From: Bacillus sp. B15-48
Lineage (GTDB): Bacteria > Bacillota > Bacilli > Bacillales > Cytobacillaceae
Reading direction: 5' to 3'
DNA length: 64,000 nucleotides
Assembly (NCBI RefSeq): GCF_016879755.1
Contig: NZ_WOFU01000002.1
Coordinates: 678,024-742,023 of the forward strand
In this document: positions 8,506-16,515 of the stretch, in pieces
Layout of the letters: every line of letters starts with the position of its first letter
Position numbering within the stretch: the stretch's first letter is position 1
Made by a program: the position numbers and the translations under genes
Notes under the pieces: generated by a model
Seen by the model: the letters and a program-made list of their open reading frames with translations, nothing else
Told to the model about the DNA's origin: nothing
Database searches by the model: none

Positions 8506-9798
8506 TTACTCTACGAACTCAAATTCATATTTGAGGATCCGTACCGTATCTCCGTCCTTCGCTCCGCGTTCACGGAGAGCATCATCAATCCCCATCCCTC
8601 GCATTTGACGAGCAAATTTTCGGGTTGACTCTTCACTAGCAAAATTTGTCATTTTAAACATTTTCTCAATGGTTGCGCCAGCAATGACGAACGTCCCATC
8701 TGAATCTCTTGTAATCGTGAATTTATCTTTATCCTCTTCATGTTTATAAATGACCCGATTGATCTCCGTATTTTCTTCCACTTCTTCAAGCAATGGAAAT
8801 TCAGGGGTTTGTTCAAGCTTATCAGCAATTGCAAATAACAATTCACGCAAGCCTTCTCTCGTAAACGCCGAGATTGGAAAGATTGTGTGATCATCTGTTA
8901 ATTTCTCTTTAAAATTTTGAAGGTTTTCAGCTGCATCAGGCATGTCCATTTTATTAGCGACAATAATTTGTGGACGCTCAGTTAAACGAAGATTGTATTC
9001 CTCTAACTCTTTATTAATGATTAAATAATCTTGAAACGGGTCTCGACCTTCAACCGCGGCCATGTCAATAACATGAATGATGACTCTCGTTCTTTCAATA
9101 TGTCGTAAAAATTGATGACCTAAACCAACACCAGAATGAGCACCTTCAATTAATCCAGGCAGGTCAGCCATGACAAAGCTCCGGCCATCTTCTGTCTCGA
9201 CCATACCGAGGTTTGGAACAATGGTTGTAAAATGATATTCTGCAATCTTCGGACGAGCTGCGGATACGACAGATAATAACGTCGATTTCCCAACGCTCGG
9301 AAAGCCGACAAGTCCTACATCAGCAAGCAGCTTCAATTCAAGGACAACATCCCTTTCATGACCTGGTTCGCCATTCTCTGACAATTCTGGTGCTGGGTTC
9401 GCTGGCGTGGCAAACCGGCTGTTCCCTCTGCCACCACGTCCTCCTCTAGCAATGACCGCTCGCTGCCCATGTTCCGTTAAATCGGCAATGACCTCACCCG
9501 ACTCTGCGTCGGTAACGACAGTTCCAGGTGGAACCTTAACAACCATATCTTTCGCATTTTTCCCATGCTGATTTTTTGACATGCCATGTTCTCCACGTGG
9601 TGCTTTAAAATGGCGCTGATATCGAAAATCCATTAGCGTACGCAGGCCTTCTTCCACCTGAAATACAACATCCGCGCCCTTCCCACCATCGCCACCTGCA
9701 GGGCCACCGTTTGGGACATATTTTTCCCGACGGAAAGCAACCATTCCGTTGCCACCATCGCCACCCTTAACATATACTTTTACTTGATCGACAAACAT
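8506..9798 (-). CDS. obg: Obg/CgtA GTPase
   Basis: An essential GTPase in 50S ribosome maturation, stress and sporulation signalling. The 430 residues show the glycine-rich Obg fold (about 1-158, starting [16 protein letters not shown]), the G domain (G1 [10 protein letters not shown]3 DLPGLIEG, G4 NKMD; about 160-330) and the OCT domain (about 345-428). The ATG at 9798 agrees with the invariant family N-terminus. The gene lies between spo0B and pheB as in B. subtilis, where Obg influences phosphorelay activation. Confidence 0.98.
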   Translation of the reverse strand: MFVDQVKVYVKGGDGGNGMVAFRREKYVPNGGPAGGDGGKGADVVFQVEEGLRTLMDFRYQRHFKAPRGEHGMSKNQHGKNAKDMVVKVPPGTVVTDAESGEVIADLTEHGQRAVIARGGRGGRGNSRFATPANPAPELSENGEPGHERDVVLELKLLADVGLVGFPSVGKSTLLSVVSAARPKIAEYHFTTIVPNLGMVETEDGRSFVMADLPGLIEGAHSGVGLGHQFLRHIERTRVIIHVIDMAAVEGRDPFQDYLIINKELEEYNLRLTERPQIIVANKMDMPDAAENLQNFKEKLTDDHTIFPISAFTREGLRELLFAIADKLEQTPEFPLLEEVEENTEINRVIYKHEEDKDKFTITRDSDGTFVIAGATIEKMFKMTNFASEESTRKFARQMRGMGIDDALRERGAKDGDTVRILKYEFEFVE

Positions 9799-9872
9799 TT
9801 ATTTAAATACCACCTGTCCTATATGAAATTTAGATTTTACCTATAAGTTGAAATTCAATATTATCATACCCT

Positions 9873-10412
9873 TTATGAAGGGTTCGTAAAAACCTCAAAT
9901 GAGAGTTCCTCTTCTGTTTTATCTATTACGTTAATTTTAAGCGACGAATCAAACGTTTCTTCGAGAAATTGAAACAAGGAAGTAGGATTGGTAATCAGAC
10001 CGCTAAAATCAAAAAAGAAATGGGCCTCCTCCTCTTTCGCTTGGATCGTGACTGAGAGATGATTTTCGTGATATTTTTCAATTGACTTATCGAGGACTTC
10101 AAACAGTTGGTTGAGCCATTGCGAAAGCAATTGATCGTCAAGTTTGTGATTTCGAGGAAAATCGGCCACCTCATAATCAAGTAGAAAATAATGTTGTTCC
10201 CAATTGCAGGTTAACAATGTAGAAGCGAATTGAGGAAGATTAAGATTCGTTACCATCGTTTCTTGTCTCGCATCTAGAATGATTTCTTCAATAATTTCCT
10301 TTACCCGATCAACCTTATTTAATGACAAATTCCCTTTAATTAATTGCAGTTTATTTAACCAATCATGTCGTGCATGTTTCAATACCTCTAACGTATCCCA
10401 CTCTTTTTTCAT
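9873..10412 (-). CDS. spo0B: Spo0B, sporulation initiation phosphotransferase
   Basis: Spo0B relays phosphate from Spo0F to Spo0A in the sporulation phosphorelay. The 179-residue product has the four-helix-bundle phosphoacceptor motif with H16 (LKHARHDWLNKLQLIKGNLS) and a C-terminal histidine-kinase-like fold that lacks ATP-binding motifs. Its N-terminus is a little shorter than in B. subtilis. It lies 74 bases upstream of obg and downstream of two hairpins that follow rpmA, so it probably has its own promoter near 10.43-10.47 kb. Confidence 0.95.
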   Translation of the reverse strand: MKKEWDTLEVLKHARHDWLNKLQLIKGNLSLNKVDRVKEIIEEIILDARQETMVTNLNLPQFASTLLTCNWEQHYFLLDYEVADFPRNHKLDDQLLSQWLNQLFEVLDKSIEKYHENHLSVTIQAKEEEAHFFFDFSGLITNPTSLFQFLEETFDSSLKINVIDKTEEELSFEVFTNPS

Positions 10413-10514
10413 ACAAATGCTCCTAATCGTAAAAACTATCTTACGTTAGTATAACAAAAAAGCTTGAAAAGGTAAGCAAAATCAGGAGGAAAATGTAGAC
10501 TTTGGTAGTAAAGA

Positions 10515-10583
10515 AGATAAAGAAAACTCGCCGATTGGCGAGCCCTAAAGGCGAAGACAGAGGCGTAGTTGCACTTATGCGTT
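10515..10583. repeat. Interspersed repeat element, copy A, with terminator-like hairpin
   Basis: A hairpin CTCGCC-GATT-GGCGAG (10527-10542) is followed by CCCTAAAGGCGAAGACAGAGGCG. The same pattern recurs in degenerate form at 61489-61556. On the minus strand the hairpin is followed by TTTTCTTT, so this copy could act as a second terminator after rpmA. Confidence 0.65.
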
Positions 10584-10591
10584 AGGAAAAA

Positions 10592-10628
10592 AAGAAACCC
10601 ATAAACATTCCGTTTAGGGTTTCTTTTA
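10592..10628 (-). terminator. Terminator after rpmA
   Basis: The stem AAAGAAACCCTAAAC / GTTTATGGGTTTCTTT, with a small mismatch, is followed by TTTTTTCC on the minus strand. It ends the rplU-prp-rpmA unit. Confidence 0.85.
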
Positions 10629-10633
10629 ACAAC

Positions 10634-10927
10634 TTAAGCTTCTTGAGCAACTGGGTAAACACTCACTTGCTTTTTGTCGCGGCCAAGGCGTTCGAATTTA
10701 ACTACGCCGTCAACCTTCGCAAATAGTGTATCGTCGCCACCTTTACCCACGTTTACACCTGGGTAAATTTTTGTACCGCGTTGACGGTAAAGGATAGAAC
10801 CACCAGAAACGAATTGACCGTCTGCACGCTTAGCACCAAGGCGCTTCGAGTGAGAGTCACGTCCGTTCTTCGTAGAACCTACTCCTTTTTTAGAAGCGAA
10901 CAACTGAAGATCCAATTTTAATAACAT
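10634..10927 (-). CDS. rpmA: 50S ribosomal protein L27 with cleavable N-terminal extension
   Basis: L27 lies near the peptidyl-transferase centre. The 97-residue product starts at the ATG at 10927 behind AGGAGG; an upstream in-frame GTG falls inside that ribosome site. It carries the Firmicute N-terminal extension [11 protein letters not shown] directly before [14 protein letters not shown]. In Staphylococcus this extension is cut after the LQLFA-type motif by Prp, which is encoded immediately upstream here. The body has the L27 signature [15 protein letters not shown]. Confidence 0.97.
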   Translation of the reverse strand: MLLKLDLQLFASKKGVGSTKNGRDSHSKRLGAKRADGQFVSGGSILYRQRGTKIYPGVNVGKGGDDTLFAKVDGVVKFERLGRDKKQVSVYPVAQEA

Positions 10928-10939
10928 GTATTCCACCTC

Positions 10940-11272
10940 CTACTTTTTGAAGGTTATTTTTATGTGTTCTCGATAATTTTCCTCAATCGTCTGCAATGAG
11001 ACAACCATTCCCTCGAGAAGAAGTTGAACTTTCTCATTTATACGGCTCGGAAGACTTTCCGGCAATGTACAGCGGAGAAATCCGTCTTCATCATGATCAA
11101 TCTCAGGAGTGACACCGGTTAAGGCATGCACAGCATTTATCGCTCCAACGGATACAGCAGATACGCCTGCACAGACGATATCTTGACCCCGTTCCGCATA
11201 AAATGCATGGCCGCTAATCGCAAAAGAATGAATGGCACCGGACTCTGTACGATAAATGACAGCGTCAATCAT
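10940..11272 (-). CDS. prp: Prp (YsxB), cysteine protease that matures L27
   Basis: Prp cleaves the N-terminal extension of ribosomal protein L27. The 110-residue product has the catalytic H22 (ISGHAFYAERG) and C34 (DIVCAGVSAVSVG), as in characterised Prp proteins. The ATG at 11272 (AAGG nine bases upstream) is preferred to the in-frame TTG at 11281, which has no ribosome site. It sits between rplU and rpmA, so protease and substrate are made from one message. Confidence 0.95.
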   Translation of the reverse strand: MIDAVIYRTESGAIHSFAISGHAFYAERGQDIVCAGVSAVSVGAINAVHALTGVTPEIDHDEDGFLRCTLPESLPSRINEKVQLLLEGMVVSLQTIEENYREHIKITFKK

Positions 11273-11283
11273 GTTAGCCAACC

Positions 11284-11592
11284 TTAGGCATTGATTTTTT
11301 CAATGACAACTTTAGTGTATGGTTGACGATGACCTTGCTTTTTACGGTAGTTCTTCTTCGCTTTGAGTTTGAAAACGATGATTTTCTTTTGACGGCCTTG
11401 TTTTTCAACTTTAGCCGAAACAGAAGCACCCTCAACAACCGGGCTTCCTACTTTCACGTTATCTCCACCAACAAAAAGAACTTTGTCAAAAGTAACTGTT
11501 TCACCAGCTTCTGCGTTAAGCTTTTCAATGTAGATTGCTTGTCCTTCCTCTACACGAATTTGCTTACCACCAGTTTCGATAATTGCGTACAT
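11284..11592 (-). CDS. rplU: 50S ribosomal protein L21
   Basis: A primary 23S rRNA-binding large-subunit protein. The 102-residue product starts [18 protein letters not shown] at the ATG at 11592 behind AGGAGG, and contains the family [15 protein letters not shown] block near the C-terminus. The frame is open upstream to 11706, but that part is the structured L21 leader and not coding. First gene of rplU-prp-rpmA. Confidence 0.97.
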   Translation of the reverse strand: MYAIIETGGKQIRVEEGQAIYIEKLNAEAGETVTFDKVLFVGGDNVKVGSPVVEGASVSAKVEKQGRQKKIIVFKLKAKKNYRKKQGHRQPYTKVVIEKINA

Positions 11593-11710
11593 TCCACTGC
11601 ACCTCCTCTTAGACTCAGACTCGCCATCCGCAGGCGTTTGCTCATAAAAAGCAAATCTTATCGTTACCTGGTCTGTGCGGTTGTAGCACGGGTGCGCTAC
11701 AAACATAACA
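11593..11710 (-). ncRNA. L21 leader (ribosomal protein autoregulatory 5' UTR)
   Basis: The 120 bases between the promoter and rplU contain a strong hairpin (TTTGTAGCGCACCC then GTGCTACAA) followed by ACCGCACAGACCAGGTAACG. This arrangement fits the L21 leader found before rplU in Bacillus. By analogy the RNA binds L21 and limits expression. The assignment rests on position and recognisable stems; a covariance search was not possible. Confidence 0.7.
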
Positions 11711-11715
11711 TAAAA

Positions 11716-11744
11716 ATACTATCATAGAGTTGAATATGTGTCAA
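11716..11744 (-). promoter_or_regulatory. Sigma-A promoter of rplU-prp-rpmA
   Basis: TTGACA (11744-11739), a 17-base spacer and TAGTAT (11721-11716) on the minus strand form a near-consensus vegetative promoter directly upstream of the L21 leader. Confidence 0.75.
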
Positions 11745-11751
11745 TGGATTA

Positions 11752-13224
11752 TTAAGTTTCTTTTCTTCCTTTGCGAGCGAATTCAGCTGTTGATCCTAGC
11801 TGTAAAATTCGATATTCAGGCTTAGAAGCAGATGTCTCACTCCAAACAATTTTCAAGCCAACACTCTCTTCGATTCTCGAGCGATGAACATTTCCGTTTC
11901 CCGAAAATACTTCGATCACGTCCGGTGTCGCTGCAATGAAAACAGCCTCTTCATCGACGTGCCGGTATTCCCACAACTCACGCTCAAGGCGAAAAGCGAC
12001 AGTCTCAGCACTTAATACTTTCCCTGTTCCGGTGCAAGTCGGACAACTCGTTGTTAGAGCTTCAGAGATAGAGAGCTTTGTTTTCTTTCGAGTTAATTGA
12101 AGAATCCCCAGTTCGGTAAAGCCAATAATTCTCGTTCTGCGTCCATCTTCAGCAAGCGAAGTTTCCATCACTTTTACAACTGCTTCCCTGTCTGAAACAT
12201 CTTTCATATCAATAAAATCGATGAGGACCATGCCGCCAATATCACGGAGCCGAAGCTGGCGAGCAACCTCAACAGCCGCTAGTTTATTTGTTTTGAAAAC
12301 CGTTTCTGTTAATTCCGTTTTCCCCGAATATTTTCCTGTATTCACATCAACGATTGTTAACGCCTCTGCTTCATCAAAGATCAAATAGGCACCATTCTCA
12401 AGCCAGACTGTTTTCCTCATTGCTCGTTCAATTTCTTTTTCAAGTTCATAAACAGAAAAAATGTTTTCCTTGTCATGATAATAGCTTACATCGAGATGCT
12501 GGCCATATTGTTCGAGCTTTTTCTTCAAAGGTAAATCGTCGATGATCACTTCTCCCGCAGACATATTGTCCATCGTTTGTATTAGTTCATCATAAAAAGC
12601 ATCATACGCCTCGATTAATCCAGGCTTTCTCATGTTTTTTGCACGCTTCTCAAGCTGTTGATACTGCTCGCGTAAGTCATTTAATTCACGTTCCAGTATG
12701 TCTTCCTGTACATGCGCCGAGCTTGTTCGGAAAATCAATCCTTCCGTTCCAGTTTTTAGCTGCTCACCAAACTCACGCAAACATTTTTTTGCCTTTGGAT
12801 CTGCTAGCTTTTTCGAAACCGCGATATATTTTCCAGTGGGCATATAGATGATATGTTTCCCTGACAATTCAATAATTGCTGATAACCTCGCTCCTTTCGT
12901 CCCAGCAGCATCTTTTTCGACTTGCACAAGCAGCTTCTCTCCTTGGTGGAGAAAGGCAGAAATATTTCGCTGTTTTTTTTCTTTGTTTTCGTCCAAAACA
13001 TATTTAGGAACTTTATCTCGATAAAGAAATCCCTTTTTCTCCTCACCAAAATCGACAAACGCAGCGTTCATCCCTGGGATTACTTTTTCAACCGTACCAA
13101 GAAAAAGATCACCGACTAAAGATTTATGTTTAGGCTGCTCGATGTAAAGTCGTTCGAGCTTGTCGTTTTTTAACAAGGCAAATCGTTTCTCTCTCGTTAA
13201 CGCATTAATGACCAATCTATCCAC
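11752..13224 (-). CDS. rng: Ribonuclease E/G family endoribonuclease
   Basis: A 490-residue RNase G-size protein. An N-terminal S1-like RNA-binding region (about 35-125, GDLFLGTVEKVIPGMNAAFVDFG) is followed by the RNase E/G catalytic core. Likely Mg-binding aspartates lie in IVDVNTGK and LIDFIDMKD, and the Zn-link motif CPTCTGTG lies near 390. The family cuts single-stranded AU-rich RNA 5' ends. B. subtilis has no RNase E/G, so this marks a different lineage of Bacillaceae. The start is GTG at 13224 with GGAG eight bases away. It is placed directly behind the spoIVFB terminator with no space for a promoter. Confidence 0.94.
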   Translation of the reverse strand: MDRLVINALTREKRFALLKNDKLERLYIEQPKHKSLVGDLFLGTVEKVIPGMNAAFVDFGEEKKGFLYRDKVPKYVLDENKEKKQRNISAFLHQGEKLLVQVEKDAAGTKGARLSAIIELSGKHIIYMPTGKYIAVSKKLADPKAKKCLREFGEQLKTGTEGLIFRTSSAHVQEDILERELNDLREQYQQLEKRAKNMRKPGLIEAYDAFYDELIQTMDNMSAGEVIIDDLPLKKKLEQYGQHLDVSYYHDKENIFSVYELEKEIERAMRKTVWLENGAYLIFDEAEALTIVDVNTGKYSGKTELTETVFKTNKLAAVEVARQLRLRDIGGMVLIDFIDMKDVSDREAVVKVMETSLAEDGRRTRIIGFTELGILQLTRKKTKLSISEALTTSCPTCTGTGKVLSAETVAFRLERELWEYRHVDEEAVFIAATPDVIEVFSGNGNVHRSRIEESVGLKIVWSETSASKPEYRILQLGSTAEFARKGRKET

Positions 13225-13240
13225 AGTACCTACTCCAAAC

Positions 13241-13283
13241 TTTTAAAAATAAATAAACAGGGACAAGGAATCCCTGTTTATTT
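13241..13283 (-). terminator. Terminator between spoIVFB and rng
   Basis: AAATAAACAGGGA pairs with TCCCTGTTTATTT around a short loop, followed by ATTTTTAAAA on the minus strand. It ends only about 20 bases before the rng start codon. Confidence 0.8.
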
Positions 13284-13326
13284 ATTATCCTATTTTCCTG
13301 CTATTTCTTGCAAACCCATCGTAACT

Positions 13327-14193
13327 TTAATACGGAAATACTAAGTCGCCCATTTTCGCTTGAACATTCTTTTCAGAGAAATATACATGTAGCAATTCAT
13401 TTTCATCAAGTGCCGCTTCCGTTCCATTCTTGTTTTTCACAATAACCTGATGTTTACACCCACGCTGAAACTGCTCAAGCACTGCGCTCAGTTCTTCATC
13501 TGCGGATACATTGAGCGGCATGAGCAAACGAAAATCCCCCTGATTTCCATAATACCTTTCCATTAGAAAGCGAAGGAAGACGTACCGGCGCTGCCTCCAC
13601 TCATAAATGAGCGAAAAGCTAAGAAATACAACAATAATAAACACATTTAATGTGAATGGACCGAGTATGAGAACGGCAATTGTAAACAGAAGCAACGAAA
13701 ATGCTGATAAGTAAATCGTTAGTTGATGTGCGTGCGGAAATGCTTTTCTAAAACTAAGCAGCAAAAAAAGCAGCTTTCCTCCATCAAGTGGCCATACAGG
13801 CAAAAGATTAAACAAAAGCACCATCATATTAAACTCGATAAACCTAGCATACCAATAGTCTGGAATAAAGCCCAGCGTATATAAAGCATAGGCAACAACA
13901 AACATCCATAAATGCTGTAAAGGCCCTGCTGCGACAACAACTGCCTCCTCATACAGTGAACGATTTCCATGCTCATCCATTTCGGCAACTCCACCGAATG
14001 GCAAAAGTGAAATTTTCTTAATTCTCCACGAAAAAAAAGAAGCTGCCGCTGCATGACCCATCTCGTGAATAAAGATGATAAGCAGCAATAATGACAGCTC
14101 AATAAAATGAGCGGTTGCAATCGCAATCGCAACAACTACCCATAGGAGCGGATGGATATAAACTTTCTTAAAAAGGCTAATTGTCTTATTCAA
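13327..14193 (-). CDS. spoIVFB: SpoIVFB, pro-sigma-K intramembrane metalloprotease
   Basis: A site-2 protease that releases active sigma-K by cutting pro-sigma-K in the mother cell outer forespore membrane. The 288 residues contain the zinc motif HEMGH at 43-47 in a membrane segment, the second motif NLLPVWPLDGGK at about 127-138 supplying the third ligand, several hydrophobic spans over residues 10-200, and a C-terminal CBS-like domain (about 215-285) that senses ATP in the known protein. It overlaps spoIVFA by 8 bases, as expected for the SpoIVFA-SpoIVFB complex. Confidence 0.96.
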   Translation of the reverse strand: MNKTISLFKKVYIHPLLWVVVAIAIATAHFIELSLLLLIIFIHEMGHAAAASFFSWRIKKISLLPFGGVAEMDEHGNRSLYEEAVVVAAGPLQHLWMFVVAYALYTLGFIPDYWYARFIEFNMMVLLFNLLPVWPLDGGKLLFLLLSFRKAFPHAHQLTIYLSAFSLLLFTIAVLILGPFTLNVFIIVVFLSFSLIYEWRQRRYVFLRFLMERYYGNQGDFRLLMPLNVSADEELSAVLEQFQRGCKHQVIVKNKNGTEAALDENELLHVYFSEKNVQAKMGDLVFPY

Positions 14194-14956
14194 ACTTGAT
14201 CACCTCAATGGGATCAACAAAATCATCGCCTTTTTTTATCGCAAAAAAGAAGGTCGCCTTCTCCCCCTCCGCAACAGTTGAAGCTTTACCAACGGAAGCT
14301 CCTTTGTCGATGTACTGATAAACATTCACATCAATTTCAGCTAAGTTTCCATACCATGACTCACTTTTATCCCCGTGTTGGATAATAACCGTGTTTCCAA
14401 ACCCCTCTTTCGTCCCTACAAAACGAACAAGTCCTTCGTTCATCGCTTCAACGGTTGCGCCCTTCCCCGTTTCAATGGTGATTCTTTGTCCATTATGACC
14501 GAAGTCCTCAAGAATTCTACCTGATGCTGGAAGTGCATACTGCGTTCCATAGTCATTGTCCTGAAGTTTTCTTGAATTCTCTACTGGCAAAAGTGCAAGC
14601 GGCTTTCCAAACTGATCTTCGTACCACTGGGACACTGCAGCGAATTGAAACTCACTCTCTAATGTCGTCTGAACAAATTGTTTTACTGGTTCAACTCGTT
14701 CTGTTTCACTGCGAAATATGATGGCCACAATGAGGACGAGACAAGCGGAAGCAAGAATTTTAAACATAAACACTTCTTTTTGAAACAATGGATGAATGTT
14801 TTTTCCTGACCCTGGATCATAAGAAGGGAGTTTTTCGTATCCGTACAGCTCTTCGGTTTCTGGCAGTACATGGGTCTGAACCCGCTTTTCCACTCTCTCC
14901 CTATCCTTTTTACGCTTGGCCATTCTTTTGCGAATATCATCTGCTCTTGACCCCAT
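14186..14956 (-). CDS. spoIVFA: SpoIVFA, regulator/scaffold of the pro-sigma-K protease
   Basis: SpoIVFA holds SpoIVFB and its inhibitor BofA in the outer forespore membrane and is cut by signalling proteases to allow sigma-K processing. The 256-residue product has a charged N-terminus, one transmembrane segment at about 62-82 (FKILASACLVLIVAIIF) and a C-terminal M23/LytM-like domain (about 145-255). The usual M23 zinc ligands (HxxxD and HxH) are absent, so the domain is structural, in line with its known role. It overlaps spoIVFB downstream. A sigma-E-type promoter lies upstream. Confidence 0.94.
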   Translation of the reverse strand: MGSRADDIRKRMAKRKKDRERVEKRVQTHVLPETEELYGYEKLPSYDPGSGKNIHPLFQKEVFMFKILASACLVLIVAIIFRSETERVEPVKQFVQTTLESEFQFAAVSQWYEDQFGKPLALLPVENSRKLQDNDYGTQYALPASGRILEDFGHNGQRITIETGKGATVEAMNEGLVRFVGTKEGFGNTVIIQHGDKSESWYGNLAEIDVNVYQYIDKGASVGKASTVAEGEKATFFFAIKKGDDFVDPIEVIKFE

Positions 14957-14991
14957 CTAACCTCACCATTCCTTATTTGGGCAGTTTGTAC

Positions 14992-15020
14992 AATATATGT
15001 ACAAGAACGGACAAGTATGA
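14992..15020 (-). promoter_or_regulatory. Sigma-E-type promoter of spoIVFA-spoIVFB
   Basis: TCATACT (15020-15014), a 14-base spacer and CATATATT (14999-14992) fit the sigma-E pattern, about 36 bases before the spoIVFA ATG. A plus-strand GGACAAG (15009-15015), resembling the SpoIIID site, overlaps the -35. The inverted repeat TTGTACA-ATATA-TGTACAA (14986-15004) covers the -10. spoIVF is a sigma-E operon in B. subtilis. Confidence 0.55.
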
Positions 15021-15045
15021 CAAGCGGAAAAGAGAATTAAGTAAA

Positions 15046-15072
15046 ACCGGGCAAAATCGCCCGGTCCTTTTA
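15046..15072. terminator. Short GC-rich hairpin, terminator-like in both directions
   Basis: ACCGGGC-AAAATC-GCCCGGT is followed by CCTTTT on the plus strand and by TTTTAC on the minus strand. It separates the spoIVF promoter from the non-coding repeat region. Confidence 0.55.
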
Positions 15073-15661
15073 TCCAATGGTATATACTCTAGTTAAATTA
15101 ACGTTTCTTCGGGTTATAAGGGAGAACTGCAAAATGCTCACAGGAGGACATGAAATGATTTTTCCAAAAAATAAACGTACCACCTACATAGTTCTCTATG
15201 GTTAATTAACAACTCGTTTGATTATGTGAATGAAGGGCTTGGCTTTTTATTCACAGTACTTGAATTAAAGAGGTGGATAGTTCATACAATAGGTTGTGTT
15301 TTATTGCTAGTACTGGGATTAACCGTGATTATATGGCTGTTTTATTGCTAGTACTTGGATGAAACAGGTTTTTGGCCGTTTTTTATTGCTAGTACAGGGA
15401 TTAAATCGACCATCTGACCTCATTTTATTGCTAGTACTCGGATTAACCCTTCATTTTACAGCGTTTTATTACGAGTACTAGCAATATATCAAAGAAATTT
15501 GGTGTTTTTAATACGAGTACTTGGATTAAAAAACTCGTTACCAGCATTATCGTTCAAAAAAGCTTACGAATCTCTTCGATCAAATGTGTCTCCATATAAC
15601 GAAAATACCACAGCATGAATGACTCTGATAGACCCATAATAATATACTTCCTTTTTTAGGA
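15073..15661. other. Non-coding region between spoIVFA and minD
   Basis: About 590 bases with no convincing long gene. It holds a possible 23-codon plus-strand ORF (15134-15205) with a good ribosome site and the phased repeat array at 15245-15529. The rest (15530-15661) shows nothing recognisable. Confidence 0.6.
15245..15529. repeat. Array of seven 24-bp repeats, phased at 41-42 bp
   Basis: Copies at 15245, 15299, 15340, 15381, 15423, 15464 and 15506 follow the pattern TTTTATTGCTAGTACTNGGATTAA around a palindromic AGTACT core. The first is the most diverged, and copies 6 and 7 have ACG in place of GCT before the core. Start-to-start distances are 54, 41, 41, 42, 41 and 42 bases. The 17-18 base spacers of the last six copies are all different. 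No function is known to me. Confidence 0.85.
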
Positions 15662-15698
15662 ACAAAAAAATCTCCTAGGTTCGATCCCTAAGAGATTT
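15662..15698 (-). terminator. Terminator after minD
   Basis: AAATCTCTTAGGG / CCTAGGAGATTT with one mismatch is followed by TTTTTG on the minus strand, ending the min/mre transcript. Confidence 0.85.
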
Positions 15699-15710
15699 AA
15701 ATCTTTTTCA

Positions 15711-16514
15711 TTAGCGAACACCAAAAAATTTCTTTAGCTTAGAAAATACACCTTTATCTTCAGAATCAAGTTGTTGCAGTGGCACAGATTCACCGAGGAT
15801 TCGTCTTGCGATGTTCCGATAAGCTACGGATGCTCTATTATTAGGGTTTAAGGCAATTGGTGCACCATGATTAGACGCTTTAATTACTTCATCGTCATCC
15901 GCTACAATCCCTATTAAGTCGATTGATAAATGAGTGGTAATTTCATCGACGTCAAGCATGTCACCGCTCTTCATCATATGGCTGCGTATTCGGTTAATAA
16001 CAAGCTTTGGCGACTCCATATGTTCTTCTTTTTCGAGAAGTCCGATAATTCGGTCCGCATCTCGCACAGCTGAGATTTCGGGAGTAGTCACAACAATTGC
16101 CTTATCTGCTCCAGCAATCGCATTTTTATAGCCTTGCTCAATCCCAGCGGGACAATCAATAATAATATAATCGTAATCTTGCTTTAGTTCATTGATTAAT
16201 TTTTTCATTTGTTCAGGCTCCACAGCTGTCTTATCCGTTGTTTGCGCAGCTGGAAGCAAATATAATCGATCTTCAAAACGCTTATCTTTAACGAGCGCTT
16301 GATGAACTTTACATCTCCCCTCAATCACATCAACCAAATCATAGATAATTCGGTTTTCAAGTCCCATTACGACGTCTAAATTTCTCAGACCAATATCTGT
16401 ATCAACAAGACAGACTCTTTTGCCTTGAAGGGCCAAAGATGTCCCTATATTAGCAGAAGTTGTTGTTTTTCCGACCCCGCCTTTTCCAGATGTTATAACA
16501 ATTGCTTCCCCCAC
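15711..16514 (-). CDS. minD: MinD, septum-site-determining ATPase
   Basis: MinD brings MinC to the membrane near poles and completed septa to block division there. The 267-residue ParA/MinD ATPase has the deviant Walker A GKGGVGKTT at about 10-18, the IIIDCPAGIEQG block, and a C-terminal amphipathic membrane-targeting helix (FSKLKKFFGVR). It starts with GTG one base after minC ends. In Bacillus it works with DivIVA and MinJ and not MinE; no minE is present here. Confidence 0.97.
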   Translation of the reverse strand: MGEAIVITSGKGGVGKTTTSANIGTSLALQGKRVCLVDTDIGLRNLDVVMGLENRIIYDLVDVIEGRCKVHQALVKDKRFEDRLYLLPAAQTTDKTAVEPEQMKKLINELKQDYDYIIIDCPAGIEQGYKNAIAGADKAIVVTTPEISAVRDADRIIGLLEKEEHMESPKLVINRIRSHMMKSGDMLDVDEITTHLSIDLIGIVADDDEVIKASNHGAPIALNPNNRASVAYRNIARRILGESVPLQQLDSEDKGVFSKLKKFFGVR

Positions 16515-16515
16515 T

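Noticed and set aside
11593-11706. 38-codon N-terminal extension of L21
   Set aside because: The stretch is the structured L21 leader. [11 protein letters not shown] at 11592 is the invariant L21 start.
14788-15096. 102-codon plus-strand ORF opposite spoIVFA
   Set aside because: It lies antisense to spoIVFA and its promoter, with no ribosome site or domain.
15245-15529. CRISPR array
   Set aside because: Repeats are 24 bp and imperfect, spacers only 17-18 bp, no cas genes are nearby, and the core is a palindromic AGTACT. A protein-binding or neutral repeat array fits better.
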